Of a stretch of 64,000 bases of DNA, positions 56,433 through 64,000 are shown one piece after another; within the stretch, counting starts at the first letter, position 1; every line of letters starts with the position of its first letter. The translations under genes were made by a program, and so were the position numbers. The stretch is from Verrucomicrobiia bacterium (GTDB lineage Bacteria; Verrucomicrobiota; Verrucomicrobiia; Limisphaerales; Pedosphaeraceae). Below the pieces are notes generated by a model, which was given only the letters and a program-made list of their open reading frames with translations, was not told the DNA's origin and made no database searches. The DNA lies in assembly GCA_036268055.1 (NCBI GenBank), contig DATAUW010000017.1, positions 186,001-250,000 of the forward strand, given 5' to 3'.

Positions 56433-56975
56433 TTGAAACCTTTTCCCGTGCTTGAGACCGAGCGATTGCTGTTGCGCGCGCTCGCAGTGGAAGATGCAGC
56501 GGGAGTTCTGGCGGTTTACGGCGATGACGAGGTCACCCGGTTTTCCGAAATGGTAACGCTAGCGACCGTCGAGCAGGCGCAAACCGTGATCGGATTTTTC
56601 CAACACGAATTTGAGCGAGATGCGGGTATCCGATGGGCAATGGTTGAAAAATCCTCCTCGCGGGTGGTCGGCACCTGCGGGTTCGGTTGGCTGCGGCAGA
56701 ATTTTTCCGCGCTGTTGAGTTATGATGTCGCTCGCGAATTTTGGAATCGCGGATTTACGACCGAGGCGATTCGCGCAACCGTTTCACATTGTTTCGCAAC
56801 GACGGAAAGCAATCGCATTTCAGCCACGACGACGGTGGATAACATTGCGTCCCGGCGCGTGCTGCAAAAGCTGGGCTTCACTGAGGAAGGCGTGCTGCGC
56901 GACTGGGGTTTTTGGAAAGGCCAATTCGTGGACTTGCGCTGCTTTTCACTGTTGCGCAAAGACGTGAAAGTTTAA
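56433..56975 (+). CDS. GNAT-family acetyltransferase (RimJ/RimL-like)
   Basis: A 180-residue acetyltransferase opening PVLETERLLLRALAVEDAAG. Acetyl-CoA-binding motif A is in the WNRGFTTEAIRATVSHCFAT region, and VDNIASRRVLQKLGFTEEGV is the usual C-terminal signature. It starts with TTG at 56433; GTG at 56448 is an alternative. The substrate could be a ribosomal protein N-terminus or a small molecule. Confidence 0.88.
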   Translation: MKPFPVLETERLLLRALAVEDAAGVLAVYGDDEVTRFSEMVTLATVEQAQTVIGFFQHEFERDAGIRWAMVEKSSSRVVGTCGFGWLRQNFSALLSYDVAREFWNRGFTTEAIRATVSHCFATTESNRISATTTVDNIASRRVLQKLGFTEEGVLRDWGFWKGQFVDLRCFSLLRKDVKV

Positions 56976-56989
56976 ATTGGAAACGTGAG

Positions 56990-57901
56990 TTACGGAGTCG
57001 CTCCGGTTTTGATCGGCTTTAGTCGGCTGGTCGTCAGGTACTCGTAAAACTCGTCATGCTTCGACAACACGTCGTTATGTTCGAGAGCGCTGTAGAGGAA
57101 AATCAGGCGATTGGCTTTTAGATCTTCGGGCGTGGCATCGCTCTCGTTTTTGGCAAACAGCGGAGTGTTTTGCGCTTTCAAAGCGGCGATGAGTTTCTCG
57201 GTTTCTTCCTTCGTGCCGCCGTGCTCGGTATAAATATCAATCAGTCGGCGATCGGGAAATGCGTTGAACCAATTTGTGAATTGCTCCGTGCGGGCGTAGA
57301 GCGCGTCGAAAAGCCAGACCTCTTTCACGTCACTGGAAAGCCCGCCGCGCGCGACGATGGACGACATGACCTGATAGCCGCCGCTGTGGCCGGAGAGGAT
57401 GATGTCGCCGATATTCGTGGAATGGATCATGCCTCGGTCATGGAGCGTGGTTACCACGTCCGTCATGAAACGCTTGAAGCCATTTGTGTCTTCGAGCTTG
57501 CCGCCGAAAGAATCCGGAGCGTCGCGCGGGCCTTGCGGCACGATGAGAATGGCGTTGCGGCCGCTGCGGGAAAATTGCTCGATGAGCTGATATTGCGAAA
57601 GCACGGTCTCGATGTGATTGCGCCAGCCGTGAAAATGAATGACGAAATCCGTGCGGTCCGTTTGCCGAAAACCTTTCGGGACAAACATCGCGACGCTGCT
57701 GTCCGAATAATTTGTCTCAGCAGTGAAAATCTCGTTGTGATATTTATGGCCTTGCGCGCGGTCGGGATGCGGAAAGGGCGCGGAGCCGAGCTTCACGACC
57801 AATAAATCGCCATAGGCCGCATAGCGCTCCGGCAAGGTCTCCGCGGCGAGCGAAATCGTGAACGCCACGAGCAACCACAACGACAAAGAAAAGTTCTTCA
57901 T
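56990..57901 (-). CDS. Secreted alpha/beta-hydrolase
   Basis: A 303-residue exported protein with signal peptide MKNFSLSLWLLVAFTISLA. The hydrolase core has FVIHFHGWRNHIE (oxyanion region), AILIVPQGPRDAP, the nucleophile elbow ILSGHSGGYQVMS with Ser in GHSGG, and WLFDALYA. The catalytic Asp/His candidates are further on (IYTEHGG, EHND). The substrate is unknown, possibly an ester or polysaccharide. Starts further upstream are rejected because the signal peptide begins here. Confidence 0.85.
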   Translation of the reverse strand: MKNFSLSLWLLVAFTISLAAETLPERYAAYGDLLVVKLGSAPFPHPDRAQGHKYHNEIFTAETNYSDSSVAMFVPKGFRQTDRTDFVIHFHGWRNHIETVLSQYQLIEQFSRSGRNAILIVPQGPRDAPDSFGGKLEDTNGFKRFMTDVVTTLHDRGMIHSTNIGDIILSGHSGGYQVMSSIVARGGLSSDVKEVWLFDALYARTEQFTNWFNAFPDRRLIDIYTEHGGTKEETEKLIAALKAQNTPLFAKNESDATPEDLKANRLIFLYSALEHNDVLSKHDEFYEYLTTSRLKPIKTGATP

Positions 57902-58037
57902 ACCAAGTAACTCATTGAGCATGGCAACCCGGAAGATTTTGGGAAGCAGTTTTCTCGCGAAACCGGCGGATTTGAAAGGGCTGGACTCATGGCAAAGGCT
58001 GGGGAACACTATGTAAAAACCGCCGCATGGGCGAGTC

Positions 58038-60797
58038 ATGAAGAAACGTCATCTTCTCGGAACATTTTTGGCCTTGATGGCCCTTGGAGGAAGTGCCCGC
58101 GTTTTCGCCGCTGGCAAGGCCGTTGCGCCTGCAAAAGAAAGTCCCGCGTCTGTAGTATCTCCGGTCATTGATTATCTTTCGCCGGAGGACGAGGCGAAGA
58201 CTTTTTTTCTCCAGCCGGGTTACGAATTACAACTCGTGGTGAGCGATCCCATCATCAAGGAGCCCGTGCTGACGGTGTTCGATGGCAATGGCCGCATGTT
58301 TGTCGCGGAGATGCGCAGTTACATGCAGGATGTGAACGGCTCCAATCAGCGCGCGAAAAACAGCCGTGTCTCCGTGCATTGGTCGAGCAAGCACAATGGA
58401 GTCTATGACAAGCACGCCATCTTCGCGGACAATTTGGTTTTGCCGCGCATGGTGCTGCCACTCGCCAATGGCGCCGTCATCAACGAAACCGATTCGGACG
58501 ATTTTTATCTCTACACCGATACCAAGGGCGACGGTATCGCCGATAAGAAAACGATGTTTTTTTCCGGCGGCCAGCGCGGCGGCAATCTCGAGCATCAAGC
58601 CAGCGGATTGATTTGGGATATTGATAACTACCTGTACATGGCGATGAATCCATACCGCCTCCGGGTGCAGGGGAAAAATGTGGTGCGCGAAAATATTTCG
58701 ATCAATGGCGGCCAATGGGGCACAACCCAGGACAACTACGGCAAACAATGGTTTGTCAACGCCGGCGCCGAAAGCGGCCCGCTTTATTATCAAACGCCCA
58801 GCCAGTATGGTTATTATTCCGTGAGCGGAGAAAGTCCGCCGGATTTTCCTGAGGTCTATCCACTGATCGGTTTGGCGGACGTGCAGGGCGGCACGGTGCG
58901 TTTTCGTCCGGAGCAAAAAAGTTTGAATCATTTCACGGCGACGTGCGGCGGGGAAATTTATCGCGGCGACCGTCTGCCGGCGGATTTGCGCGGCGATTTC
59001 TTTTTTGCCGAACCGGTCGGTCGTCTGATCCGGCGCGCAAAAATAGAAGTGCGGGACGGCATCAGTTATCTCAGCAACGCCTACGACAAATCGGAATTCA
59101 TCCGCTCAACCGATCCTGATTTTCGCCCGGTGAATCTGGCCAACGCGCCGGACGGCACGCTTTATATTACCGACATGTATCGCGGCATCATTCAGGAGCG
59201 CGATTGGGTGGGCGCGGGATCGTATCTTCGCGGCGTCGTGGAGAAATTTCATCTGGAAAAAAACATTGGACGCGGTCGCATCTGGCGCGTGGTTTACAAA
59301 GGCATCAAGCCCGGACCGCAGCCGGAAATGTTGCGTGAGAAACCCGCGAAACTCGTCAGCAACCTGGCGCATCCGAACGGCTGGTGGCGTGATACCGCGC
59401 AAAAATTAATCGTGCTCAGCGGCGATAAATCGGTCGTGCCGGCGTTGCAGGAAATGGCGCGCTCGAATCCCAATCCGCTGGCACGCATCCATGCGATCTG
59501 GACGTTGGACGGGCTGGACGCGTTCGATGCCGCGTTTCTACGCGAGAAACTTCAGGACACGAATGCCGAGGTGCGGGTGGCCGCTATCCGCGCCAGCGAA
59601 CGGCTTTACCAAAAAGGCGATCATTCCATTCCGGCCATCGTGGAACCCTGCGGCAAAGACCCGGACCCGAATGTTATTCTGCAAGTGCTCGAAAGCGCGA
59701 GCTTCGTGAAGTGGCCTGATTGGCAGACGTTTCTCACCGCGACCATCAATGCGAGTTCTTCCAAAGGCGTGAAAGACATTGGTTCGCAATTAGGCGGCGG
59801 CGCTTATCGTTCTCCGTCCGCGCCGGCGATCGTCGCGCCCGCTCCGCCGCCTTCGCGATTTACTTCCGAAGAAAAACGCATCCTTGAGCGTGGTGAAATT
59901 ATCTACAAACAACTTTGTTTTGCCTGCCACGCGCAGAATGGGCGCGGAACACCTTTCCAGGGCGCCGCCGCCGGCGCCACACTCGCGCCACCGTTGAGCG
60001 GTTCAAAGACGGCGACGGGATATGGCGATGGGATCATCAGCGTCGTGCTCAAAGGCTTGAGCGGCCCGGTCGAAGGGAAAAATTATTCTGCCCAAATGGT
60101 GCCGATGGAAAGCAATGATGACGATTGGATCGCCGCCGTCATTTCGTATGTGCGCAATAATTTTGGGAATCATTCTACCTTCATCACGCCGGCGGATGTC
60201 GCGCGCGTGCGCTCCGCGATCCAGGCGCACACGAACGCGTGGACGCTGGACGAATTGGGCGACACGCTGCCCCAGCCCATGCGCAATCGGCATCAATGGA
60301 AACTGACGTCCAATTACAGCGCCGCGAGTTTGCCGCTGGCGATTGATGGCAACCTCGCCACCGGCTTCAACACGCGCATTCCCCAGCGGCCCGGCATGTG
60401 GGTGCAAATCGAGTTGCCGGAAGCGGCGGAGATCGCCGGGGTAGAATTGGACGCGGGCACGGCGATACAAAATTACCCGCGCAGTTATAAAATTGAATTA
60501 GCGGACGACGGGATAAATTGGAAAGTCATCGCCACTGGTCATTCGAGTGCTGTGCGAAATCAAATTCTTTTTCCACCGACCACAGCCACTTTCATACGCA
60601 TCATGCAAACCGGATTAGATCCGGGATACTCGTGGTGCATCAATGAATTGAATCTTCTCAAAATGCTGAGCGCGGAAGAATTATTGCAGCCGCCCGAGCT
60701 TTTTCCGCTGCTCGATGGGGCGGTGTCCGTGACCGATCAACCTGGCAATCCGCCGCCACCGGAGACGCATGAACGCACGCCCTTCACGGTTGAGTGA
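58038..60797 (+). CDS. PVC-type c-type cytochrome with propeller, HEAT and discoidin-like domains
   Basis: A 919-residue exported protein. A signal peptide (residues about 1-25, LLGTFLALMALGGSARVFA) leads to a PQQ-dehydrogenase-like beta-propeller (about 50-420; EPVLTVFDGNGRMFVAEM, DFFFAEPVGRLI). A HEAT-like region follows (about 450-560). The haem c site CFACH (Cys627, Cys630, His631) has a downstream Met ligand candidate in QMVPM. The C-terminal ~150 residues resemble an F5/8 discoidin domain (LPLAIDGNLATGFNTR). This layout is characteristic of planctomycetes and verrucomicrobia, probably acting in periplasmic sugar oxidation. The substrate is unproved. Confidence 0.9.
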   Translation: MKKRHLLGTFLALMALGGSARVFAAGKAVAPAKESPASVVSPVIDYLSPEDEAKTFFLQPGYELQLVVSDPIIKEPVLTVFDGNGRMFVAEMRSYMQDVNGSNQRAKNSRVSVHWSSKHNGVYDKHAIFADNLVLPRMVLPLANGAVINETDSDDFYLYTDTKGDGIADKKTMFFSGGQRGGNLEHQASGLIWDIDNYLYMAMNPYRLRVQGKNVVRENISINGGQWGTTQDNYGKQWFVNAGAESGPLYYQTPSQYGYYSVSGESPPDFPEVYPLIGLADVQGGTVRFRPEQKSLNHFTATCGGEIYRGDRLPADLRGDFFFAEPVGRLIRRAKIEVRDGISYLSNAYDKSEFIRSTDPDFRPVNLANAPDGTLYITDMYRGIIQERDWVGAGSYLRGVVEKFHLEKNIGRGRIWRVVYKGIKPGPQPEMLREKPAKLVSNLAHPNGWWRDTAQKLIVLSGDKSVVPALQEMARSNPNPLARIHAIWTLDGLDAFDAAFLREKLQDTNAEVRVAAIRASERLYQKGDHSIPAIVEPCGKDPDPNVILQVLESASFVKWPDWQTFLTATINASSSKGVKDIGSQLGGGAYRSPSAPAIVAPAPPPSRFTSEEKRILERGEIIYKQLCFACHAQNGRGTPFQGAAAGATLAPPLSGSKTATGYGDGIISVVLKGLSGPVEGKNYSAQMVPMESNDDDWIAAVISYVRNNFGNHSTFITPADVARVRSAIQAHTNAWTLDELGDTLPQPMRNRHQWKLTSNYSAASLPLAIDGNLATGFNTRIPQRPGMWVQIELPEAAEIAGVELDAGTAIQNYPRSYKIELADDGINWKVIATGHSSAVRNQILFPPTTATFIRIMQTGLDPGYSWCINELNLLKMLSAEELLQPPELFPLLDGAVSVTDQPGNPPPPETHERTPFTVE

Positions 60798-60851
60798 GCG
60801 AATGCGCCGTTCGGCATTGCCAGCATTGACGCTTGGTGGCACGCTGCTTTT

Positions 60852-61823
60852 ATGAGTCATCTGGACCGTGCCCGCGAAGTTTTCGATATTGAATTGGCGG
60901 CGTTGAAAAGTGTTCGCGCGCTGCTCGACAAGTCGTTTGACCATGCGGTCGAACTCATCGCCGAGACGCTCAACCGCCGTGGAAAAATCGTCATGGTTGG
61001 CATCGGCAAATCCGGGAACATCGGGCGAAAAATCGCCGCCACCTTGACCAGCACCGGTTCAACAGCGGTCGTGCTCGACAGCGTGGACGCGGTGCATGGC
61101 GACCTGGGCATCGTCAATGATGGTGACGTGGTGATTGTGTTGAGTTACTCCGGCGAGTCGGACGAATTGCTGAATTTGATTCCCGCGCTAAAACGATTTT
61201 CCGTGAAAATCATCGCGTTCACCGGATCGCCAAAATCCTCCATCGCGCGCTACAGCGACATCGTGCTCAACGTCCGCGTGCCGAAAGAAGCGTGCCCATT
61301 CAACCTCGCGCCGACTTCGAGCACCACCGCCACGCTCGTGATGGGCGACGCCCTGGCGATGGCGATTTTACAGGCGCGCGGCTTCAAGCAAAAAGATTAC
61401 GCGCGTCATCATCCCGCCGGAGCGATTGGCCGCGCGATGCTGCTCAAGGTCGGCGACATCATGCGTAGCGGCGCGCGCAACGCCGTGGCGCAGGAAACTT
61501 TTCCGGTGAAGGAAGCATTGCTCGTGATGACACGCTGCAAGTCCGGCAGCCTGAGCATCGTGAATGCGCGCGGCAAACTCGTGGGCGTTTTCACCGACGG
61601 CGATTTCCGCCGTCACATGGCCTTGCACGAAGATTTGCTGGGCAAGCCGCTCAAAAGCGTCATGACGCGCAACCCCATCTGCATCCGCGCCGAAGCCCTC
61701 GTCGCCGACGCCCTGAAAATTTTCAACGACCGCAACATAGACGACCTCATCGTCGTCAACGCAAAGAAAGAGCCGGTGGGTTTGATTGATTCACAGGATC
61801 TGCCGAAGTTGAAGTTGATGTGA
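60852..61823 (+). CDS. kdsD: Arabinose-5-phosphate isomerase (KdsD/KpsF type)
   Basis: Converts ribulose-5-phosphate to arabinose-5-phosphate, the first step to Kdo for lipopolysaccharide. The 323-residue protein has an SIS domain (about 30-180: VMVGIGKSGNIGRKIAATLT, VIVLSYSGESDELLNLIP, APTSSTTATLVMGDALAMA with a catalytic His in ARHHPAGAIG). A pair of CBS domains follows (about 205-323, VGVFTDGDFRRHM and NIDDLIVVN). All standard parts are present. It begins 54 bases after the cytochrome gene, an unrelated neighbour. Confidence 0.94.
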   Translation: MSHLDRAREVFDIELAALKSVRALLDKSFDHAVELIAETLNRRGKIVMVGIGKSGNIGRKIAATLTSTGSTAVVLDSVDAVHGDLGIVNDGDVVIVLSYSGESDELLNLIPALKRFSVKIIAFTGSPKSSIARYSDIVLNVRVPKEACPFNLAPTSSTTATLVMGDALAMAILQARGFKQKDYARHHPAGAIGRAMLLKVGDIMRSGARNAVAQETFPVKEALLVMTRCKSGSLSIVNARGKLVGVFTDGDFRRHMALHEDLLGKPLKSVMTRNPICIRAEALVADALKIFNDRNIDDLIVVNAKKEPVGLIDSQDLPKLKLM

Positions 61824-61845
61824 TGATCCAGACTGTTTTATTTCC

Positions 61846-62061
61846 ATGTCAAACTGCATTGAGATTAATCCAGAAGTCTGTAATGGAAAACCTGTGATCC
61901 GTAGTACGCGCATCGCGGTTCAAACTATTCTCGAATTTCTTGCTGCGGGTGATTCTATTGACGAATTGCTGGAATCCTATCCGAGCATTACTCGCAAAGA
62001 TGTTTTGGCGTGCATTGATTATGCCGCACGATTGATCGGCGAACGCAGCACAACGATTTGA
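61846..62061 (+). CDS. DUF433 antitoxin-like protein
   Basis: A 71-residue protein with the DUF433 pattern: INPEVCNGKPVIRSTRIAVQ, then ILEFLAAGDSIDELLESYPS and TRKDVLACIDYAA. DUF433 proteins have a winged-helix core and usually pair with DUF5615 PIN-like toxins. No such partner lies downstream, where ftsK converges, or upstream. It appears to be a solitary copy, so regulation is as likely as antitoxin activity. Confidence 0.85.
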   Translation: MSNCIEINPEVCNGKPVIRSTRIAVQTILEFLAAGDSIDELLESYPSITRKDVLACIDYAARLIGERSTTI

Positions 62062-62080
62062 ATTTAAAATTTCTTAGATT

Positions 62081-64000
62081 CTATTTCCCATGACTTCCCT
62101 CACCACCGCCATCCGCGCCATCTCCGTCGAGGTCAATTAATATGTCCCGTGGCTCCGCGCCTTTGCTGGGGCCGACGATGCCGCGGTTTTCCAGTTCGTC
62201 CATGATGCGCGCGGCACGAGTATAGCCGAGGCGCAGGCGGCGTTGCATCAATGACACGCTCGCCTTTTGTTCGCTGCGGATGACTTCAATGCATTGCTGG
62301 ATCAAGTCTTCGTCTTCATCGCAGCCGGATTCTTCGTTCAACGAGACGTTGGGTTTGGAAAGTTGCTTGTGAATTTCAACTTCGTAGCTCGGTTTGCCCT
62401 GGGTGGCGATGAAGTCCACCGCTTGTTGAATTTCCTGGTCGGTGATGAGCGCGCCCTGGGCACGGATTAATTTCGCTGAACCCGGCGGGAGATAAAGCAT
62501 GTCGCCTTTGCCGAGCAATTTGTCCGCGCCCATCGCATCAAGAATCGTGCGCGAATCCACCTTGGCGGCGACTTGGAACGCGATACGCGCGGGGATGTTC
62601 GCCTTGATGACACCGGTGATGACATCCACGCTCGGGCGTTGCGTCGCGACGATGCAATGAATCCCCGCCGCGCGCGCCATTTGCGTGATGCGCGCGATGG
62701 CCATTTCGACATCGGCAGGCGCGACAAGCATCAGGTCGGCCAGCTCGTCAATGATCACGACGATGTAACTAAGCTTCTCGGGAATAACGATGTCGTCCTC
62801 ACGCGGCACGACAATTTGTTCGTCCACTTCCACCGCGAAGCCATCCGTGCCCGGCTCAACTTTTTCCTTTTTCACTGTGAGCGGCAATTCCAGTTCTGCC
62901 GGAGGAATCGGTTTATTTTTCGGGCGGTCGTTGAACGATTTAATATTGCGCACGCCGACCTTCGCGAAAATCTGGTAACGCTTTTCCATTTCGTTGACGA
63001 CCCAGCGCAGCGCGAGAATCACTTTTTTAGGATCTGTCACGACGGGCACGACCAAGTGCGGCAGCGCGTTGTATTGCTGCAACTCGACCACCTTTGGATC
63101 AATCATCACGAAGCGAAGCTGGTCGGGCGAAAATTTATAAAGCAACGACGCGATGATAGAATTGATGCAAACGGATTTGCCGGAACCGGTGCTGCCGGCG
63201 ATGAGCAAGTGCGGCATCTCGGCGAGATCGGCAATGATCGGATGGCCGTAAACGTCCTTGCCAAGCGCGAGCGGGATGCGCGCCTTCGTGTTGATCCATT
63301 CGTCGGACTCAAGCAGGTCACGCATGATCACCTTGGTCTTCACCGCGTTGGGCACTTCCACGCCAACAGAACTCTTGCCGGGCACGGGCGCGAGAATATT
63401 GATGCGTTCGGCCTTGAGCGCGGCGGCGATGTTGTTGCCGAGACCGGAAATTTTTTCGAGCTTCACACCCGGCGCGGGATGCAATTCGTAGCGCGTGATG
63501 GTCGGGCCTTTCGTGATGTCGCCGAGTGAAACATCAATGTCGAATTGCGCGAGCGTCTGCTGCATCAGCCGCGCATTGGCCATCAATTCCTCTTTGGACT
63601 CGGTCGGCTTCAGCGTGGTATCGGGATGCTGAAGAAAATCCATCGGCGGCAACCGGTAATTGCCGATCAACGGCGTGGAAGCGACGGCGATGGGTTTGGG
63701 TCTGCGCGGCGCAGGCTTGGGCCGGGCGGGCGGCGCAACGGCGGGTGCGATTTCAATCACCGGTTCGGGTGTAGCCGAAGGTTCAACAGGTTTCTCAACG
63801 CCTTCAACTTTTGCCACGACAGGCTCCTCAACTTTTGGCGGTTCCGTCTTGGGCGTAGGCGCAGGTTTTTTGCCGAGGACATCGGACAAACTCGCGGCGG
63901 CAACTTCGCGCGCCGGAATAACCACGCCTTCTTCCGGTGGCGCAGGTTCCACAGGTGGAGCGACGTCGGCGGTTTTTTTCGAACGCGCGCCGGAAGCTTT
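62081..64000 (-). CDS. ftsK: FtsK-type DNA translocase (N-terminus beyond window)
   Basis: Pumps chromosome ends at the division septum. The frame is open to base 64000, so this is the C-terminal 639 residues. A Pro/Glu/Ala-rich linker opens it (about 1-110). The motor module follows, with Walker A IAGSTGSGKSV, ITQMARAAGIHCIVATQRPS and Walker B VVIIDELADLM. The gamma winged helix ends it (SVSLMQRRLRLGYTRAARIM, IVGPSKGAEPRDILI), which reads KOPS and activates XerD. The membrane part is outside the window. Extra residues follow the WH domain (DGADGGGEGSHGK). Confidence 0.93.
   Translation of the reverse strand, partial: KASGARSKKTADVAPPVEPAPPEEGVVIPAREVAAASLSDVLGKKPAPTPKTEPPKVEEPVVAKVEGVEKPVEPSATPEPVIEIAPAVAPPARPKPAPRRPKPIAVASTPLIGNYRLPPMDFLQHPDTTLKPTESKEELMANARLMQQTLAQFDIDVSLGDITKGPTITRYELHPAPGVKLEKISGLGNNIAAALKAERINILAPVPGKSSVGVEVPNAVKTKVIMRDLLESDEWINTKARIPLALGKDVYGHPIIADLAEMPHLLIAGSTGSGKSVCINSIIASLLYKFSPDQLRFVMIDPKVVELQQYNALPHLVVPVVTDPKKVILALRWVVNEMEKRYQIFAKVGVRNIKSFNDRPKNKPIPPAELELPLTVKKEKVEPGTDGFAVEVDEQIVVPREDDIVIPEKLSYIVVIIDELADLMLVAPADVEMAIARITQMARAAGIHCIVATQRPSVDVITGVIKANIPARIAFQVAAKVDSRTILDAMGADKLLGKGDMLYLPPGSAKLIRAQGALITDQEIQQAVDFIATQGKPSYEVEIHKQLSKPNVSLNEESGCDEDEDLIQQCIEVIRSEQKASVSLMQRRLRLGYTRAARIMDELENRGIVGPSKGAEPRDILIDLDGDGADGGGEGSHGK

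Overview
The window looks like a piece of a Verrucomicrobiota chromosome, most like the Pedosphaera/Limisphaerales group. This rests on protein families and style, not on a database match. The signs are a PVC-type membrane-bound c-type cytochrome with propeller, HEAT and discoidin-like parts (58038-60797), secreted proteins ending in the 'EY-T-L-W ... FYR' module common in this phylum, a Tat-exported Gfo/Idh/MocA oxidoreductase paired with a sugar isomerase, and many intergenic hairpin repeats. An arabinose-5-phosphate isomerase gene (a Kdo/LPS enzyme), a LolA-like protein and a TolC-type lipoprotein point to a two-membrane cell. The DNA is G+C-rich apart from two A+T-richer patches.

Layout. 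1-8202, leftward: the start of gap and a two-gene AddB-AddA helicase-nuclease operon joined by an ATGA overlap. 8276-11718: an A+T-richer accessory patch bounded by ~108-bp direct repeats. It holds a RelE-like remnant, an IS1-type transposase remnant, a ribbon-helix-helix gene with paired operator-like sites, a 70-nt tmRNA-like mini-gene and two poorly known genes. 11766-17960: a secreted Calx-beta-like protein, a membrane protein with a GrpE-like end, a DHFR-like reductase, LigA and an L,D-transpeptidase-like protein. 17992-23176: PBP4, MsrA and a hisD-hisC-greB cluster. 23337-29685: a TrhO-RluA fusion, PyrF, a DUF255 thioredoxin-fold protein, an Rrf2 regulator and an RluA enzyme. 29854-34129: a tightly coupled HlyD-TolC-VTC-DUF4956 operon. 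34832-40827: cupin and SRPBCC genes, a broken RCC1-repeat gene, a tiny lipoprotein, and a large A+T-richer leucine-rich-repeat gene between tRNA-Gly(CCC) and a degenerate copy of that tRNA's 3' end. 41108-46515: Tat oxidoreductase and isomerase, a lone receiver domain, then glnB-amt behind a near-consensus sigma-54 promoter and closed by a terminator. 46528-53267: thioesterase, small membrane protein, Hsp20, Lon, LolA-like, RMD1-like and CcdC-like proteins. 53465-55855: divergent lysR / pirin-wrbA with a clear LysR-type box. 55931-64000: DUF1232, acetyltransferase, hydrolase, PVC cytochrome, KdsD-like isomerase, DUF433 and the C-terminal part of FtsK.

Most genes are housekeeping: DNA repair, histidine and pyrimidine synthesis, nitrogen uptake, protein quality control, envelope. 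The more unusual items are the export/polyphosphate-type operon at 29854-34129, the tmRNA-like mini-gene, the two island-like insertions, the TrhO-RluA fusion and the covarying hairpin repeats. No CRISPR array, rRNA, prophage or intact transposon was seen.
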